From positions 1-41,157 of the forward strand of contig CAMDED010000060.1 of NCBI GenBank assembly GCA_945893365.1: a stretch of DNA of 41,157 nt. Direction: 5' to 3'. Shown here in pieces: positions 8,264 through 16,367 of this stretch. A model generated the notes under the pieces. It was given only the letters and a program-made list of their open reading frames with translations, was not told the DNA's origin and did not search any database. Numbering within the stretch: the stretch's first letter is position 1; each line of letters begins with the position of its first letter. Made by a program: the position numbers and the translations under genes. The DNA is from Candidatus Sulfopaludibacter sp. SbA3 (GTDB lineage: Bacteria > Acidobacteriota > Terriglobia > Bryobacterales > Bryobacteraceae).

Positions 8264-8820
8264 AGGCTTTTCGGAAGAATGTAATAGACCGATTGAATGG
8301 CGCATCCGAAGCCGGCGGTCTCGGTGCGCGTCACCGGCCGGCCGCCCAGATACTCGGCGATGGCGGGATCGAGATACTCGGAGTACTGCGGATCGCCGGG
8401 ATATTTGAAATTGTCGATAGCGCCGCGATAGAGAATCGTGCGATTTTCGCTAATGAGGAACGCGCGGGGCGTCTGTTGCGTGAACCACTGGCCGGCCACA
8501 ACGCTTCCGGGGTCGTGGAGAATCGGGAACGAGAGCCCCCGGTAGCCGATGGTCTTGCGAATCTGATCGGGCGTCTCTCCGTGCCTGGATGCGACGGCCA
8601 CCAATGCCAATTCCGGGTGACGCCCGGTGAAGCCGTTCAAGTACCCGTCGTAGCGGACGCAGTGAGAACAGACGCCGGACCAGAAGAGCACCACGGCTCC
8701 TCTCTTTCCATTCAGAAATGAGGATAGACTCTCTGTTCCGCCGTTCACATTTGGTAGCGCGAACTCGTTCGCGGCGGCGCCGATTTCTTGAGCTCTAGCT
8801 GGTGCTGTTGCGACTTGCAT
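8260..8820 (-). CDS. Thioredoxin-like redoxin (AhpC/TSA-TlpA type)
   Basis: 186 residues with the redoxin fold: FWSGVCSHC gives a CxxC-type active site (Cys51, Cys54), followed by the FPILHDP and QTPRAFLI regions with the cis-Pro loop. This suggests thiol-disulfide exchange, probably outside the cytoplasm. The annotated ATG at 8820 begins inside what reads like a signal peptide: in-frame codons just upstream encode FTPLSLLRCC before MQVATAPARAQ, but no ATG, GTG or TTG is available before an upstream TGA. Either the true start is non-standard, or an upstream mutation removed it, or the protein is cytoplasmic. The stop overlaps the next start (ATGA). Confidence 0.8.
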   Translation of the reverse strand: MQVATAPARAQEIGAAANEFALPNVNGGTESLSSFLNGKRGAVVLFWSGVCSHCVRYDGYLNGFTGRHPELALVAVASRHGETPDQIRKTIGYRGLSFPILHDPGSVVAGQWFTQQTPRAFLISENRTILYRGAIDNFKYPGDPQYSEYLDPAIAEYLGGRPVTRTETAGFGCAIQSVYYILPKSL

Positions 8821-8944
8821 GCAACATCGTAACAGCGAAAGCGGCGTAAATACAAGAGTTTTGCGCGAACCCGGGCCCGTCGATAGCGGAGCGGACCGGG
8901 CGTGGTCCCCGACATCTCACCGGCATCGATCCGATTCGTCAGCG

Positions 8945-9940
8945 TCAGGCGACTCCGCTTGCGGGACTCCCAGCGGATTGCAGGGGGCTTTGGCTGCGAC
9001 TCCGGACGCTAGAATACGCGAGCGGGCCTATATCAATGCACGCAATGCAGAACGGGTTTTGCCCACGCGACCAACAGTTGCGGCTGGAGATGTTTTCGCT
9101 CACGCCGGGAGTATTGGGCATGACCGGCAGCACGGCAGCGCTGGTGAGCTTTGTCGAAAGCAGCAGTCTGCTGCGCGAACTGGCAGGGGTAGAGGTAAGC
9201 TTAGTCAACTGGAACGAGCCGCCGAGGCTCTGGGCACCGAGATTGCCGCCGACGAACGCCGTTGCGTAGAACGGGTGGGCGAAGTGGCGGGCCGCGCGGG
9301 TAAGCAGTCGGACGGTTCCGCAGCATGTGGACCGCGGAATCGCGAGATGACGATGGCAGCCAGTGCGGGACCGGGGCTCCATCACCTATTCGGCAGCCAT
9401 CGGAGGCGCGGCTACCTTGGATACCAGCCCCGACCGATCCGACTTCGCCGAGCGCGTCCTGCGTGGAGCGACGCGTCGAGGCTTCACCGAAGCACCCCGC
9501 TGCGTGGCGCCAGGCGATGGCTCGGCTTGGATCTGGAACACCGCGATCCTCGACCGTTTTCACGCCAAAGAGCACCTCAGTAAGGTTGGAAAGCTCCTCT
9601 GCCTCGACAGCAAGCAAGGCAAGAAATGGATTCAGCGGCGTTATGACGAACTCGACGAGGGCCGTCTGAAGTCCTGCTGAAAGCGGTGGGCCACCACGCT
9701 GCCCAACACGAACAAGCGCGGGAATGCGCCAAATACATCCGAAACAATCGGGACCGAATGCAGTATCCGGAGCTTCACCAACAAGGCTTCCGCACCTCAA
9801 CCGGCGTTGTCGAGGCCGGATGCAAAGTGGTGATTGGTTCCCGGCTCAAGCGGGCGGGCATGCCGCTTAGACCGGGTCGCCGCGTGATCCAGCCCCTCAA
9901 ATCCGAGGTGCACCCTTTCGTCGTCCAGCCGCGGTCGTAG
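8945..9940 (+). pseudogene. ISKra4-family transposase remnant spread over all three frames
   Basis: Family hallmarks appear in order but in different frames. A CTQC zinc-finger piece lies near 9037. FCPRDQQLRLEMFSLTPGVL is in the 9036 frame. QLERAAEALGTEIAADE lies near 9200-9260 in the 8819 frame. A piece with WIWNTAILDRFHAKEHL and KWIQRRYDELDEGRLK lies in 9363-9680. The C-terminal end in 9686-9940 reads CAKYIRNNRDRMQYPE, then STGVVEAGCKVVIGSRLKR. Several frameshifts and a stop at 9678-9680 make it non-functional. No ends or target duplications were identified. The 120 bases between the redoxin start and this remnant hold no gene. Confidence 0.8.
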
Positions 9941-10297
9941 CCGTGCGCGAGGACGAAACGGGTCTCCGGCTTCGACCCGCCGGTGCGGGTAATTGACTCT
10001 CCCGCCGAAACGCCCACAAATTGCCAAGGCGCGACCATCGCGTCACGCAGTGGAAGTCCGCGAACACTTTCACGCGGGGAAGTTCCCGCAACTTCCCAAC
10101 TCCATTCAACCGGGCGTTCCACCCGGCCGTCAACCCGGAATCTCCTGGCCGGAAGGTCGATCCGCGGAGCGCCGCTCGCATCGAGGACGGGACATTTCCC
10201 GGTACGCGATTGATTCGGCGGAAACCTTTCGTCCGGCGCGTGCCGGGGCTGATAATCACGCCTCCGGCGTGTCCTATTCCGAGTATGATTGCTCCTT
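9941..10297. other. Gene-poor stretch, nothing recognised
   Basis: About 350 bases between the ISKra4 remnant and the end of the polyferredoxin gene. Several overlapping open frames exist on both strands, but none has a recognisable motif, ribosome site or family resemblance. It is probably decayed mobile-element DNA, though no match was seen. Confidence 0.4.
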
Positions 10298-12559
10298 CTA
10301 CGCCGCCGGCTGGATGTTAATGAGCCGCTGCCCCGCGTCCTGCCGCGTGAAAGAGAGAACATCCATGGGGCAGACGGCGATGCAGATGCCGCAGCCTATG
10401 CAAGACGTGTTGAAATTGTTCAGCTCGTTCCGCTTCATGGCGAAATCCATTACATCGATCCCCACCTGGCAGTTGCGGCTGCACTCCCCGCAGGCGATGC
10501 ACTTATCGTTCGAATGGATCGCGAAGCGGCTGAGGCGGAATCGCGTAAACACGGCGCTGAAGATCTGCATCATCTTCGCCAGCGGACACCAGTAGCGGCA
10601 CCAGACCTTGCCGCCAAAGAACGGGTAGAGCGCCACCGGAATAATACCGACCAGCCACACGTCGGCGAACAAGTGGTAGTAGGCGAGGCCAATCTCAGCG
10701 GGTTTCCGGAAGACCGCAACCGCGTCCTTTCCCACCATCAGCACGGTGACGATTACCGCGAACCACAGCACGATCGTGTTCATGAACTCCCAGCGGACGC
10801 TCGCCCGGCCCTTCGGGGCCAGATGCCGCCACCGGTCGCCCACCGTCTCCGCAAGGCCGCCGCAGCCGCAAATCCAGGAGCAATATCGCTTGCCGTGAAA
10901 CAGGACTAGCACCGGGATCAGCACGAAGGACAGCAGCGCGCCCCAGACCAGCCAGACCTGATGCGGCGCGCCGAAGAACGTGTAAAAAAACAGCGGCCAG
11001 GCATAAATAATGCCGTAGGAGCGCCAGGCGTTCCGAGCGAAGTTCGGATCAGCGGCGAGCTTCTCGCCAACCCATTGATACTCCACCGCCCAACGGAAGA
11101 GGAACTCCGGAATGAGGAAGAAGAAGACCCACTGGAAGCCGATGAGCGAGACGTAACGCCAGATCTGGAACTTGTCTTTCTTGTCGAATCCCCAGCGCTT
11201 CATGGCCCGTGCGCCGAACACGGTCATGGCCGCCGTATAGACCACTGTGTACCAGAATGACCACGGACGGTCAAAAAACGATACGGCCTTGTGCCCCCAA
11301 CCGTGGTAGGGCCAATACTCGACGTTATCGCCTCCCTTGACGGCGTAGATGCTGTAGGCAACCACGAAAGAAGCGCCCAGGAATGCGAACCGGTTACCCT
11401 TGTAGGCCGTCCAGCAGAGGGCGCCAAAGGACGCCAAAGCCAGTAGCCCGCCCCACAGCGACTGTCCCGCAAAGGCGCCGAGGTCCGGCTTGCCGCCCAG
11501 GATCCACAGACCGAGAAACGTGGCGAGCACCCCGGCGAGAGCCGCGAACGGATTGCCGGTCCAGTCGTTCTCAAGCCGGACGCCGAGCGATCGAAGGAAA
11601 GCCGTGGGAGCTTCGGCGCCGATCAGAACGAACGAATGGCGGTATGGCACTCGCTCGCCCGATTCGAATTCGACGAAGCCCGGCCCAAAGCGGCGTACGC
11701 GCGATTTGAGCATCAGCCGCACCGTACCCGCGGCGACCGCGGCGTGGAGCAGGCGCCGGTTGTCCTTGAAAAGGCGCGAGAATGCCGTGCCGCGGTGCGA
11801 AATCGTCACTCGGTTCCGTGGCGCGAGCGTGAGCGCCGCTTCGACCGCGCTGTTACCGCCGCCAACAATCAGTATGTCTTCGCCGTGGACGTGCTGAGGA
11901 CTGTAGAGCCTGTGGTAGACGTGCTCCAGGTCTTCCCCGGGGACGCCCAGACGGCTGGGGTTGCCGCGTAGTCCGATCGCCAGGACCACCCGGCGGCCGC
12001 GGTAACTGCCCTTCGCGGTGGACGCCTCGAACCAGCCGTCCTTCCGCTTACCCAGGCCGGTCACTCCCTCTCCCGTGCGTACGTCGAGACCGCTCGATTC
12101 GACCTCGTCCCGCCAGCGCGCCACCAGGTCCTCTTTGGCCGCGCCATCGAGCCAGAGCCTGCCTTTTGGAGCTACACTCTCCGGCTCCGCGTAGATCCAT
12201 TTACCTTCCGGAAAGTCTTCAAGAGTATCGGCCAGACGGCCCTTTTCCAAAACGACTACCTTCAGCCCGCGATGCTGGGCGGCCAGCGCGGCGTTCAGGC
12301 CCGCGGCGCCGGCTCCAATGACGATCAAATCCCATTCGTCCTCACGCGCCAGGCGCGCATCGGACTTTGCGGCGATGTGCAGAGCCACGCGATTCCCCTG
12401 CTCCATCGCCAGTTTCAGAACCGGGGCGCCGGTGAGGTCGCCGGCAATGTAGAGGCCCTCGATGTTGCTCTCGTTGTTCTCATTGACCACTGGACGCCGA
12501 GTGACGCCATTCGGACTGTTGAGAATATCCTTGAGAAGTTTGCTAACACTGGTCAACAT
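10298..12559 (-). CDS. FAD/NAD(P) oxidoreductase fused to membrane polyferredoxin
   Basis: 753 residues. First third: a thioredoxin-reductase-like flavoprotein with VIGAGAAGLNAAL (FAD Rossmann) and LIVGGGNSAVEAAL (NAD(P) Rossmann). Middle: about nine hydrophobic segments (for example WGGLLALASFGALCW; YVSLIGFQWVFFFLIPEF). Then NapH/NosR/CcoG-like cysteine motifs (YCSWICGCGG; WCRYWCP) and two [4Fe-4S] motifs, CIACGECSRNC and CIGCGICIAVCP. Likely role: moving electrons from NAD(P)H through FAD to membrane Fe-S centres, or the reverse. Odd: the motif GLYIAGDLTGAP, normally the C-terminal FAD motif of this fold, sits at residues about 36-47, before the first Rossmann motif. It is missing after the NAD domain, as expected for a circular permutation. 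ATG at 12559. Confidence 0.85.
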   Translation of the reverse strand: MLTSVSKLLKDILNSPNGVTRRPVVNENNESNIEGLYIAGDLTGAPVLKLAMEQGNRVALHIAAKSDARLAREDEWDLIVIGAGAAGLNAALAAQHRGLKVVVLEKGRLADTLEDFPEGKWIYAEPESVAPKGRLWLDGAAKEDLVARWRDEVESSGLDVRTGEGVTGLGKRKDGWFEASTAKGSYRGRRVVLAIGLRGNPSRLGVPGEDLEHVYHRLYSPQHVHGEDILIVGGGNSAVEAALTLAPRNRVTISHRGTAFSRLFKDNRRLLHAAVAAGTVRLMLKSRVRRFGPGFVEFESGERVPYRHSFVLIGAEAPTAFLRSLGVRLENDWTGNPFAALAGVLATFLGLWILGGKPDLGAFAGQSLWGGLLALASFGALCWTAYKGNRFAFLGASFVVAYSIYAVKGGDNVEYWPYHGWGHKAVSFFDRPWSFWYTVVYTAAMTVFGARAMKRWGFDKKDKFQIWRYVSLIGFQWVFFFLIPEFLFRWAVEYQWVGEKLAADPNFARNAWRSYGIIYAWPLFFYTFFGAPHQVWLVWGALLSFVLIPVLVLFHGKRYCSWICGCGGLAETVGDRWRHLAPKGRASVRWEFMNTIVLWFAVIVTVLMVGKDAVAVFRKPAEIGLAYYHLFADVWLVGIIPVALYPFFGGKVWCRYWCPLAKMMQIFSAVFTRFRLSRFAIHSNDKCIACGECSRNCQVGIDVMDFAMKRNELNNFNTSCIGCGICIAVCPMDVLSFTRQDAGQRLINIQPAA

Positions 12560-12621
12560 CCTAAGTGTAATGGAGAATTAGCGCCGAATCCTTCCTGTCG
12601 AGCTTGGTACCGGCACTGTAG

Positions 12622-12730
12622 TACACCGGTAGTACCTGCAAGCTTGCGTTTTCGACAATTTCCGACATAATACTGAAGAACGGCAATACACCGGTACGGG
12701 CTTGCGCTTACCGCGCCGATAGGCTATAAA
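12622..12730 (+). promoter_or_regulatory. Tandem promoters with repeated TACACCGGTA boxes
   Basis: TACACCGGTA occurs at 12622-12631 and again at 12687-12696. Each is followed shortly by a TTGCG -35-like box. The pairs are TTGCGT (12644-12649), 18 bases, TAATAC (12668-12673); and TTGCGC (12702-12707), 17 bases, TATAAA (12725-12730). The boxes contain the palindrome ACCGGT and may bind a regulator. They lie between the divergent polyferredoxin gene and the plus-strand secreted protein gene. Confidence 0.4.
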
Positions 12731-12760
12731 AACATGGTACGTGACGTGCATTGTCCCATC

Positions 12761-14002
12761 ATGACGATGTCTCGTAATTTCAGATTTTCGATTGCGCGCA
12801 CAGGCTTGGCGCTAGTACTTCTGCTGTCATGCGCCGGTCTTCGCGCGCAGTCCCTGATGCAAGGGTCCGGTCCAGGAAGGACGGTTCGAATCTTCAATAC
12901 GGATTCGGCGGTTCTCGAGTCCCAGGACGCGCGCAACGACCTTCCGTGCATAGTCGCCCCAGTAAAAGCACGCCTCGGTTTCGACCTCCGCTTTCACGCC
13001 GGCTACGAAGTCAGCGTCCCGTTGCGCGAACTCGCGGGAAACGAAGACATGCTGACAATGGTCTTCCGCATCACACCGGAAGGCGGGAAGGAGCAGGCAG
13101 TCTACTTCTCGCAGAAGATCAGCGTTCCCGCGATTGAAGAGGGCGCCAAGGGCGACGCCTACCTTCGGGGCGGATTCGACCTCGGCGAAGGGAACTATCA
13201 CGTGGACTGGCTGATGCGCGACCGCACGGAGCGCGTCTGTTCCTCGTATTGGGACGTCGAAGCGGTTCTGCCGCCGAAGGACAAGCAATTGGCGATAGTC
13301 ATTCCGGCCGGCGGAATTCGGGCGGTCGAGCAGGAGCCCTTTAAGGAAGAACCGCCCGTAACAAGACTTCCCGAGGAGGCGCTCAACGTCAAGGTGCTGG
13401 TGAATTTCGCGCCACAGAACGCGCGGGCGGCCACGCTCAAGCCGTTCGATACAGCGGCGCTGATCTCGATTCTGCGCTCGGTCGCGCGCGAGCCTCGCAT
13501 CACGAGAGTCTCCGTCGTCGCCTTCAATATGCAGGAGCAGCGCGTGATTTACCGCCAGGACAACGCGGAGCAAATCGATTTCCCGGCGCTCGGCGACGCG
13601 CTCGATTCATTGAAACTAGGCACGGTCGACTTGAACCGGCTTGGCAACAAGCACGGCGACATCAGGTTTCTTACCAAACTGATCGCCGACGAATGCAACT
13701 CGGCGCAGCAGCCGGACGCGCTGATTTTCGCCGGCCCGAAGGTGATGCTTGAGGAAGGGGTGCCGGTCGAAACGCTCAAGCAGGTGGGTGACTTGTCCTA
13801 CCCGGTTTTCTACATGAATTACAACGCCTTTCCCCAAGCCGTGCCGTGGCGCGACGCGATTGGAACCGCGGTCAAGTACCTGAAGGGATTCGAGTATCCG
13901 ATCAGCCGTCCGAGGGACCTTTGGTTTGCCTGGACCGAAATCATGTCCCGTATTGTAAGATTAAGACATGGACGGCCGGCTTCGGCGGCATCCAGCCAGT
14001 AA
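12761..14002 (+). CDS. Secreted protein of unknown function
   Basis: About 413 residues with a clear Sec signal peptide (RFSIARTGLALVLLLSCAGLRAQ). I do not recognise a named family. The first half after the signal has alternating beta-like segments. The second half has a region starting LNVKVLVNFAP and containing RVSVVAFNMQEQRVIY, and a later PDALIFAGPK, which could be a VWA-like or Rossmann-like alpha/beta fold. It lacks a clear MIDAS DxSxS. The ATG at 12761 is preferred because the likely downstream promoter (TATAAA at 12725-12730) would leave no leader for an in-frame ATG at 12734; ATG 12767 is also possible. The methyltransferase gene starts 3 bases after its stop, so the two are surely co-transcribed. 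Confidence 0.7.
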   Translation: MTMSRNFRFSIARTGLALVLLLSCAGLRAQSLMQGSGPGRTVRIFNTDSAVLESQDARNDLPCIVAPVKARLGFDLRFHAGYEVSVPLRELAGNEDMLTMVFRITPEGGKEQAVYFSQKISVPAIEEGAKGDAYLRGGFDLGEGNYHVDWLMRDRTERVCSSYWDVEAVLPPKDKQLAIVIPAGGIRAVEQEPFKEEPPVTRLPEEALNVKVLVNFAPQNARAATLKPFDTAALISILRSVAREPRITRVSVVAFNMQEQRVIYRQDNAEQIDFPALGDALDSLKLGTVDLNRLGNKHGDIRFLTKLIADECNSAQQPDALIFAGPKVMLEEGVPVETLKQVGDLSYPVFYMNYNAFPQAVPWRDAIGTAVKYLKGFEYPISRPRDLWFAWTEIMSRIVRLRHGRPASAASSQ

Positions 14003-14005
14003 ACT

Positions 14006-14548
14006 ATGCTTCGTCACTCCGTTCTTGGGCTGATCGCGGGCGCTCTGACATGCACCGCTCAGCCGGCGGAGAGTAAAGACAGCTTGGCTCCGTTTATTCC
14101 CAGTCCTCAGATTCTCGTCGACAGAATGCTCGAGGCGGCGCAACTGCGCCCGGGAGAGTTGGTGTACGATCTGGGTTCCGGCGACGGCCGCATCGTGATC
14201 ACCGCGGCTCAGAAGTATAAGGCCCGTGGCGTCGGCGTGGAACTTTCGCACAAGCTTTTCAAGTCCGCCTCGGACCGGGTAAGGGACCTGGGCTTGAGCA
14301 AGGACGTGCGCTTCCTGCACGAGAACCTGTTGAAGGTGGACATCAGCCCCGCGGATGTCGTGACCCTTTTCCTGCTCACGGCATCGAACGAGCTGCTTCG
14401 CCCGAATCTCGAAAAATACTTGAGGCCGGGGGCCCGGGTGGTCTCACTCGATTTCGAAATCCGCGGTTGGATCCCCGTTCGCGTCGAGAAAGTCGAGGCG
14501 GACAGGCGCATGCATAATATCTATCTCTACGAAGTGAAAAAGAAGTAA
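14006..14548 (+). CDS. Class I SAM methyltransferase, FAM173-like, with signal-like N-terminus
   Basis: 180 residues. FIPSPQILVDRMLEAA followed by DLGSGDGR (55-61) is the pre-methyltransferase region and motif I of the FAM173/ATPSCKMT-like lysine methyltransferase group. A GVGVEL acidic end of the second strand follows. The first 23 residues (MLRHSVLGLIAGALTCTAQP) look like a signal peptide or membrane anchor. This is puzzling because S-adenosylmethionine is cytoplasmic; an N-terminal anchor facing the cytoplasm is the simpler reading. Substrate unknown. The gene follows the secreted-protein gene with almost no spacing. Confidence 0.8.
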   Translation: MLRHSVLGLIAGALTCTAQPAESKDSLAPFIPSPQILVDRMLEAAQLRPGELVYDLGSGDGRIVITAAQKYKARGVGVELSHKLFKSASDRVRDLGLSKDVRFLHENLLKVDISPADVVTLFLLTASNELLRPNLEKYLRPGARVVSLDFEIRGWIPVRVEKVEADRRMHNIYLYEVKKK

Positions 14549-14592
14549 CCGCTTTAGCCTCCAGCTTGGATTTGGAAATAGAAGCGCCACGC

Positions 14593-14946
14593 CTACCGGT
14601 TTCCCAAACCTATACACACCGCGCCGCCGAGAATCAGTCCAAGCCCCATCAGCTTCCCTTGCGTGAGCGGCTCCTTGAAATAGATCCGCGACCACAGGAC
14701 GGTCCAGAGATTCGAAAGGGAGACCAGGGGGTAGAGAATCGTCAGCTCGCCATGGCGTATGCCCAGGACGTAGACCACCGAGGATAGAACAAATAGCGCG
14801 ACCCCGGCGATGAGCGCCGTGTTCAAAAACAGATACCTTAGACCGAGTTTGAGCTTCGCGGCGCCGATCTTTAGAAACACGGCTCCGAACGATCCGATGA
14901 AGGAAGCCAGAAGTACGAGCAGGATCGAAGAAATGGGGGTCTTCAA
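14593..14946 (-). CDS. Half-size EamA/DMT-superfamily membrane protein
   Basis: 117 residues with four predicted membrane helices, for example ILLVLLASFIGSFGAVFLK, ALIAGVALFVLSSVVYVLG and the final LMGLGLILGGAVCIGLG. The segment GELTILYPLVSLSNLWTVLW is typical of EamA/ArnE-like proteins. Start chosen as TTG at 14946, which overlaps the TGA of the upstream gene (TTGA). A longer frame exists upstream but lies inside that gene and lacks membrane character. It pairs with the next DMT gene, suggesting a two-subunit transporter or flippase of the ArnE/ArnF or SMR kind. Substrate unknown; a sugar-acid link is suggested only by the KDG kinase in the operon. Confidence 0.8.
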   Translation of the reverse strand: MKTPISSILLVLLASFIGSFGAVFLKIGAAKLKLGLRYLFLNTALIAGVALFVLSSVVYVLGIRHGELTILYPLVSLSNLWTVLWSRIYFKEPLTQGKLMGLGLILGGAVCIGLGNR

Positions 14947-15326
14947 GGAGCGGTACCGCTTCTTCCGAGAATACTCACTCCCAGCATCACCAGAGCGACG
15001 CCCATGATTTTGAACGCGTTCAGCCGCTCTCCGATCAACAGCGGCGTCGCAATCGCGACCCACACATACGTCAGCGCGAGAATCGGATAGAGAAGGGAGA
15101 GATCGCCGTCTCTGAGAGTGAAGACCAGCAGCACGGTACTCAGCCCGTAAAACGCGTAACCGGCCATCAGGGGAAAATTCAGGAGAAAACCCGCGATCCC
15201 GGGCTGGGTCATCGCCGCCGCGCCGGTCTTCATGAGAAGCTGAGCGGCCGCGCCAATCAGCGTGCAGAAGAAGACGACGGCGACCGACTGTCTGGCGGAG
15301 AGCGGCCTGTTGAGAAACTTGCGCAC
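14943..15326 (-). CDS. Half-size EamA/DMT-superfamily membrane protein (partner)
   Basis: 127 residues with four predicted membrane helices (SVAVVFFCTLIGAAAQLLMK; GYAFYGLSTVLLVFTL; LTYVWVAIATPLLIGE; MGVALVMLGVSILG). The DGDLSLLYPILALTYVW stretch matches the corresponding segment of the downstream DMT gene (HGELTILYPLVSLSNLW), so the two are paralogues. Start is GTG at 15326, directly abutting the TAA of the KDG kinase gene with no gap. Its stop overlaps the next start. Probably forms a heterodimer with its neighbour. Confidence 0.8.
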   Translation of the reverse strand: MRKFLNRPLSARQSVAVVFFCTLIGAAAQLLMKTGAAAMTQPGIAGFLLNFPLMAGYAFYGLSTVLLVFTLRDGDLSLLYPILALTYVWVAIATPLLIGERLNAFKIMGVALVMLGVSILGRSGTAP

Positions 15327-16361
15327 TTAACGCTGCACCCGGCCAGACCCGTCGCCCTTGAGCAGGTTCTTGACTTCGTCAACCGTAAAGCGGTTGAAGT
15401 CGCCCGGAATGGAGTGCTTGAGGCAGGAAGCAGCCACGGCGAACTCAAGCGCGTCCTTGTGCGTGGGCAGCGTCGTGAGCCCGTAAATCAGGCCTCCCGC
15501 AAAGCAATCCCCCCCGCCCACGCGATCGACAATGTGCGTGATTTCGTAGTGCCGGCTGACCATGAACTCCTTCCCATCGTATAGGCACGCCGACCAGCCA
15601 TTGTGGGATGCGCTCTTCGATTCCCGCAAGGTAATCGCGACCGCCTTGAGATTCGGGAATGCGCTCACGACGCGCTTGCCCAGGTTCTCGTACTGCGTCA
15701 CATCGAGCTTGCCGGAGTGAACGTCGGCGTCCGACTGAATGCCGAGGGCCATCTGGCAGTCCTCTTCGTTCGCGATGGCGAAATCCACATACTTGACCAA
15801 TTCGGTCATCACCTCCGCCGGAGTCTTGCCGTACTTCCACAGATTCTTCCGGTAGTTCAGATCGCAGGAAACGGTGAGTCCTTTCTCTTTAGCCTTGCGG
15901 ACCGATTCAACGCTGAGTTGGGCGGCGGAGGGGCTGAGCGCGGGCGTGATTCCGGTGATGTGAAACCACGACGCGCCATCGAAAGACTTGTCCCAATCGA
16001 TGTCGCCCGGCTTCGCGAGGGCGATGGCTGCGTTGTCGCGGTCGTACACTACTTTCGAAGGCCTTTGGTTCGCGCCCGGCTCGACGAAGTAGATCCCCAT
16101 GCGGCCCTTGGCTCTGACGATCGCCGAAGTGTCCACGCCGAACCGCCGCATTTCAGCCACGACGCCGTCCGCAATCGGGTTGTTGGGCGGGAGCACGGTT
16201 ACATACCGCGCCGATTTTCCCCAGCCCGCCAGGGCTACCGCGACGTTGGCTTCACCCCCGCCGAACGTCGCCACGAACTGCGGCGACTGCAAAAAGCGCT
16301 CGAAGCCCGGGGGCGCGAGGCGCAACATGATTTCTCCGAAGGTAACGACCGTATTCGGCAT
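15327..16361 (-). CDS. kdgK: PfkB-family sugar kinase, probable 2-keto-3-deoxygluconate kinase
   Basis: 344 residues of the ribokinase/PfkB family. The N-terminal signature [16 protein letters not shown] is at 33-48, and the C-terminal catalytic signature [12 protein letters not shown] has its catalytic Asp at 285 (usual form DTxGAGD). NYRKNLW and [10 protein letters not shown] fit KDG kinases. Known reaction of the family: ATP-dependent phosphorylation of 2-keto-3-deoxygluconate to KDPG in Entner-Doudoroff or uronate catabolism. Substrate assignment is by resemblance only. It follows the double-Rid gene by 6 bases and directly abuts the DMT pair, so the four form one transcript. Confidence 0.85.
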   Translation of the reverse strand: MPNTVVTFGEIMLRLAPPGFERFLQSPQFVATFGGGEANVAVALAGWGKSARYVTVLPPNNPIADGVVAEMRRFGVDTSAIVRAKGRMGIYFVEPGANQRPSKVVYDRDNAAIALAKPGDIDWDKSFDGASWFHITGITPALSPSAAQLSVESVRKAKEKGLTVSCDLNYRKNLWKYGKTPAEVMTELVKYVDFAIANEEDCQMALGIQSDADVHSGKLDVTQYENLGKRVVSAFPNLKAVAITLRESKSASHNGWSACLYDGKEFMVSRHYEITHIVDRVGGGDCFAGGLIYGLTTLPTHKDALEFAVAASCLKHSIPGDFNRFTVDEVKNLLKGDGSGRVQR

Positions 16362-16367
16362 GAGAGT

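Noticed and set aside
9993-10595. 200-residue plus-strand frame over the polyferredoxin gene tail and the gene-poor gap
   Set aside because: It runs antisense over the Fe-S motifs of the real gene and has no recognisable content of its own.
12549-12565. CTGGTCAACATCCTAAG is shared with 18834-18850
   Set aside because: Both copies lie at gene ends or starts (reading MLT...) and nothing around them matches; probably chance.
12881-12910. GGTTCGAATC resembling a tRNA T-loop
   Set aside because: It lies within the secreted-protein coding region and no cloverleaf can be drawn.
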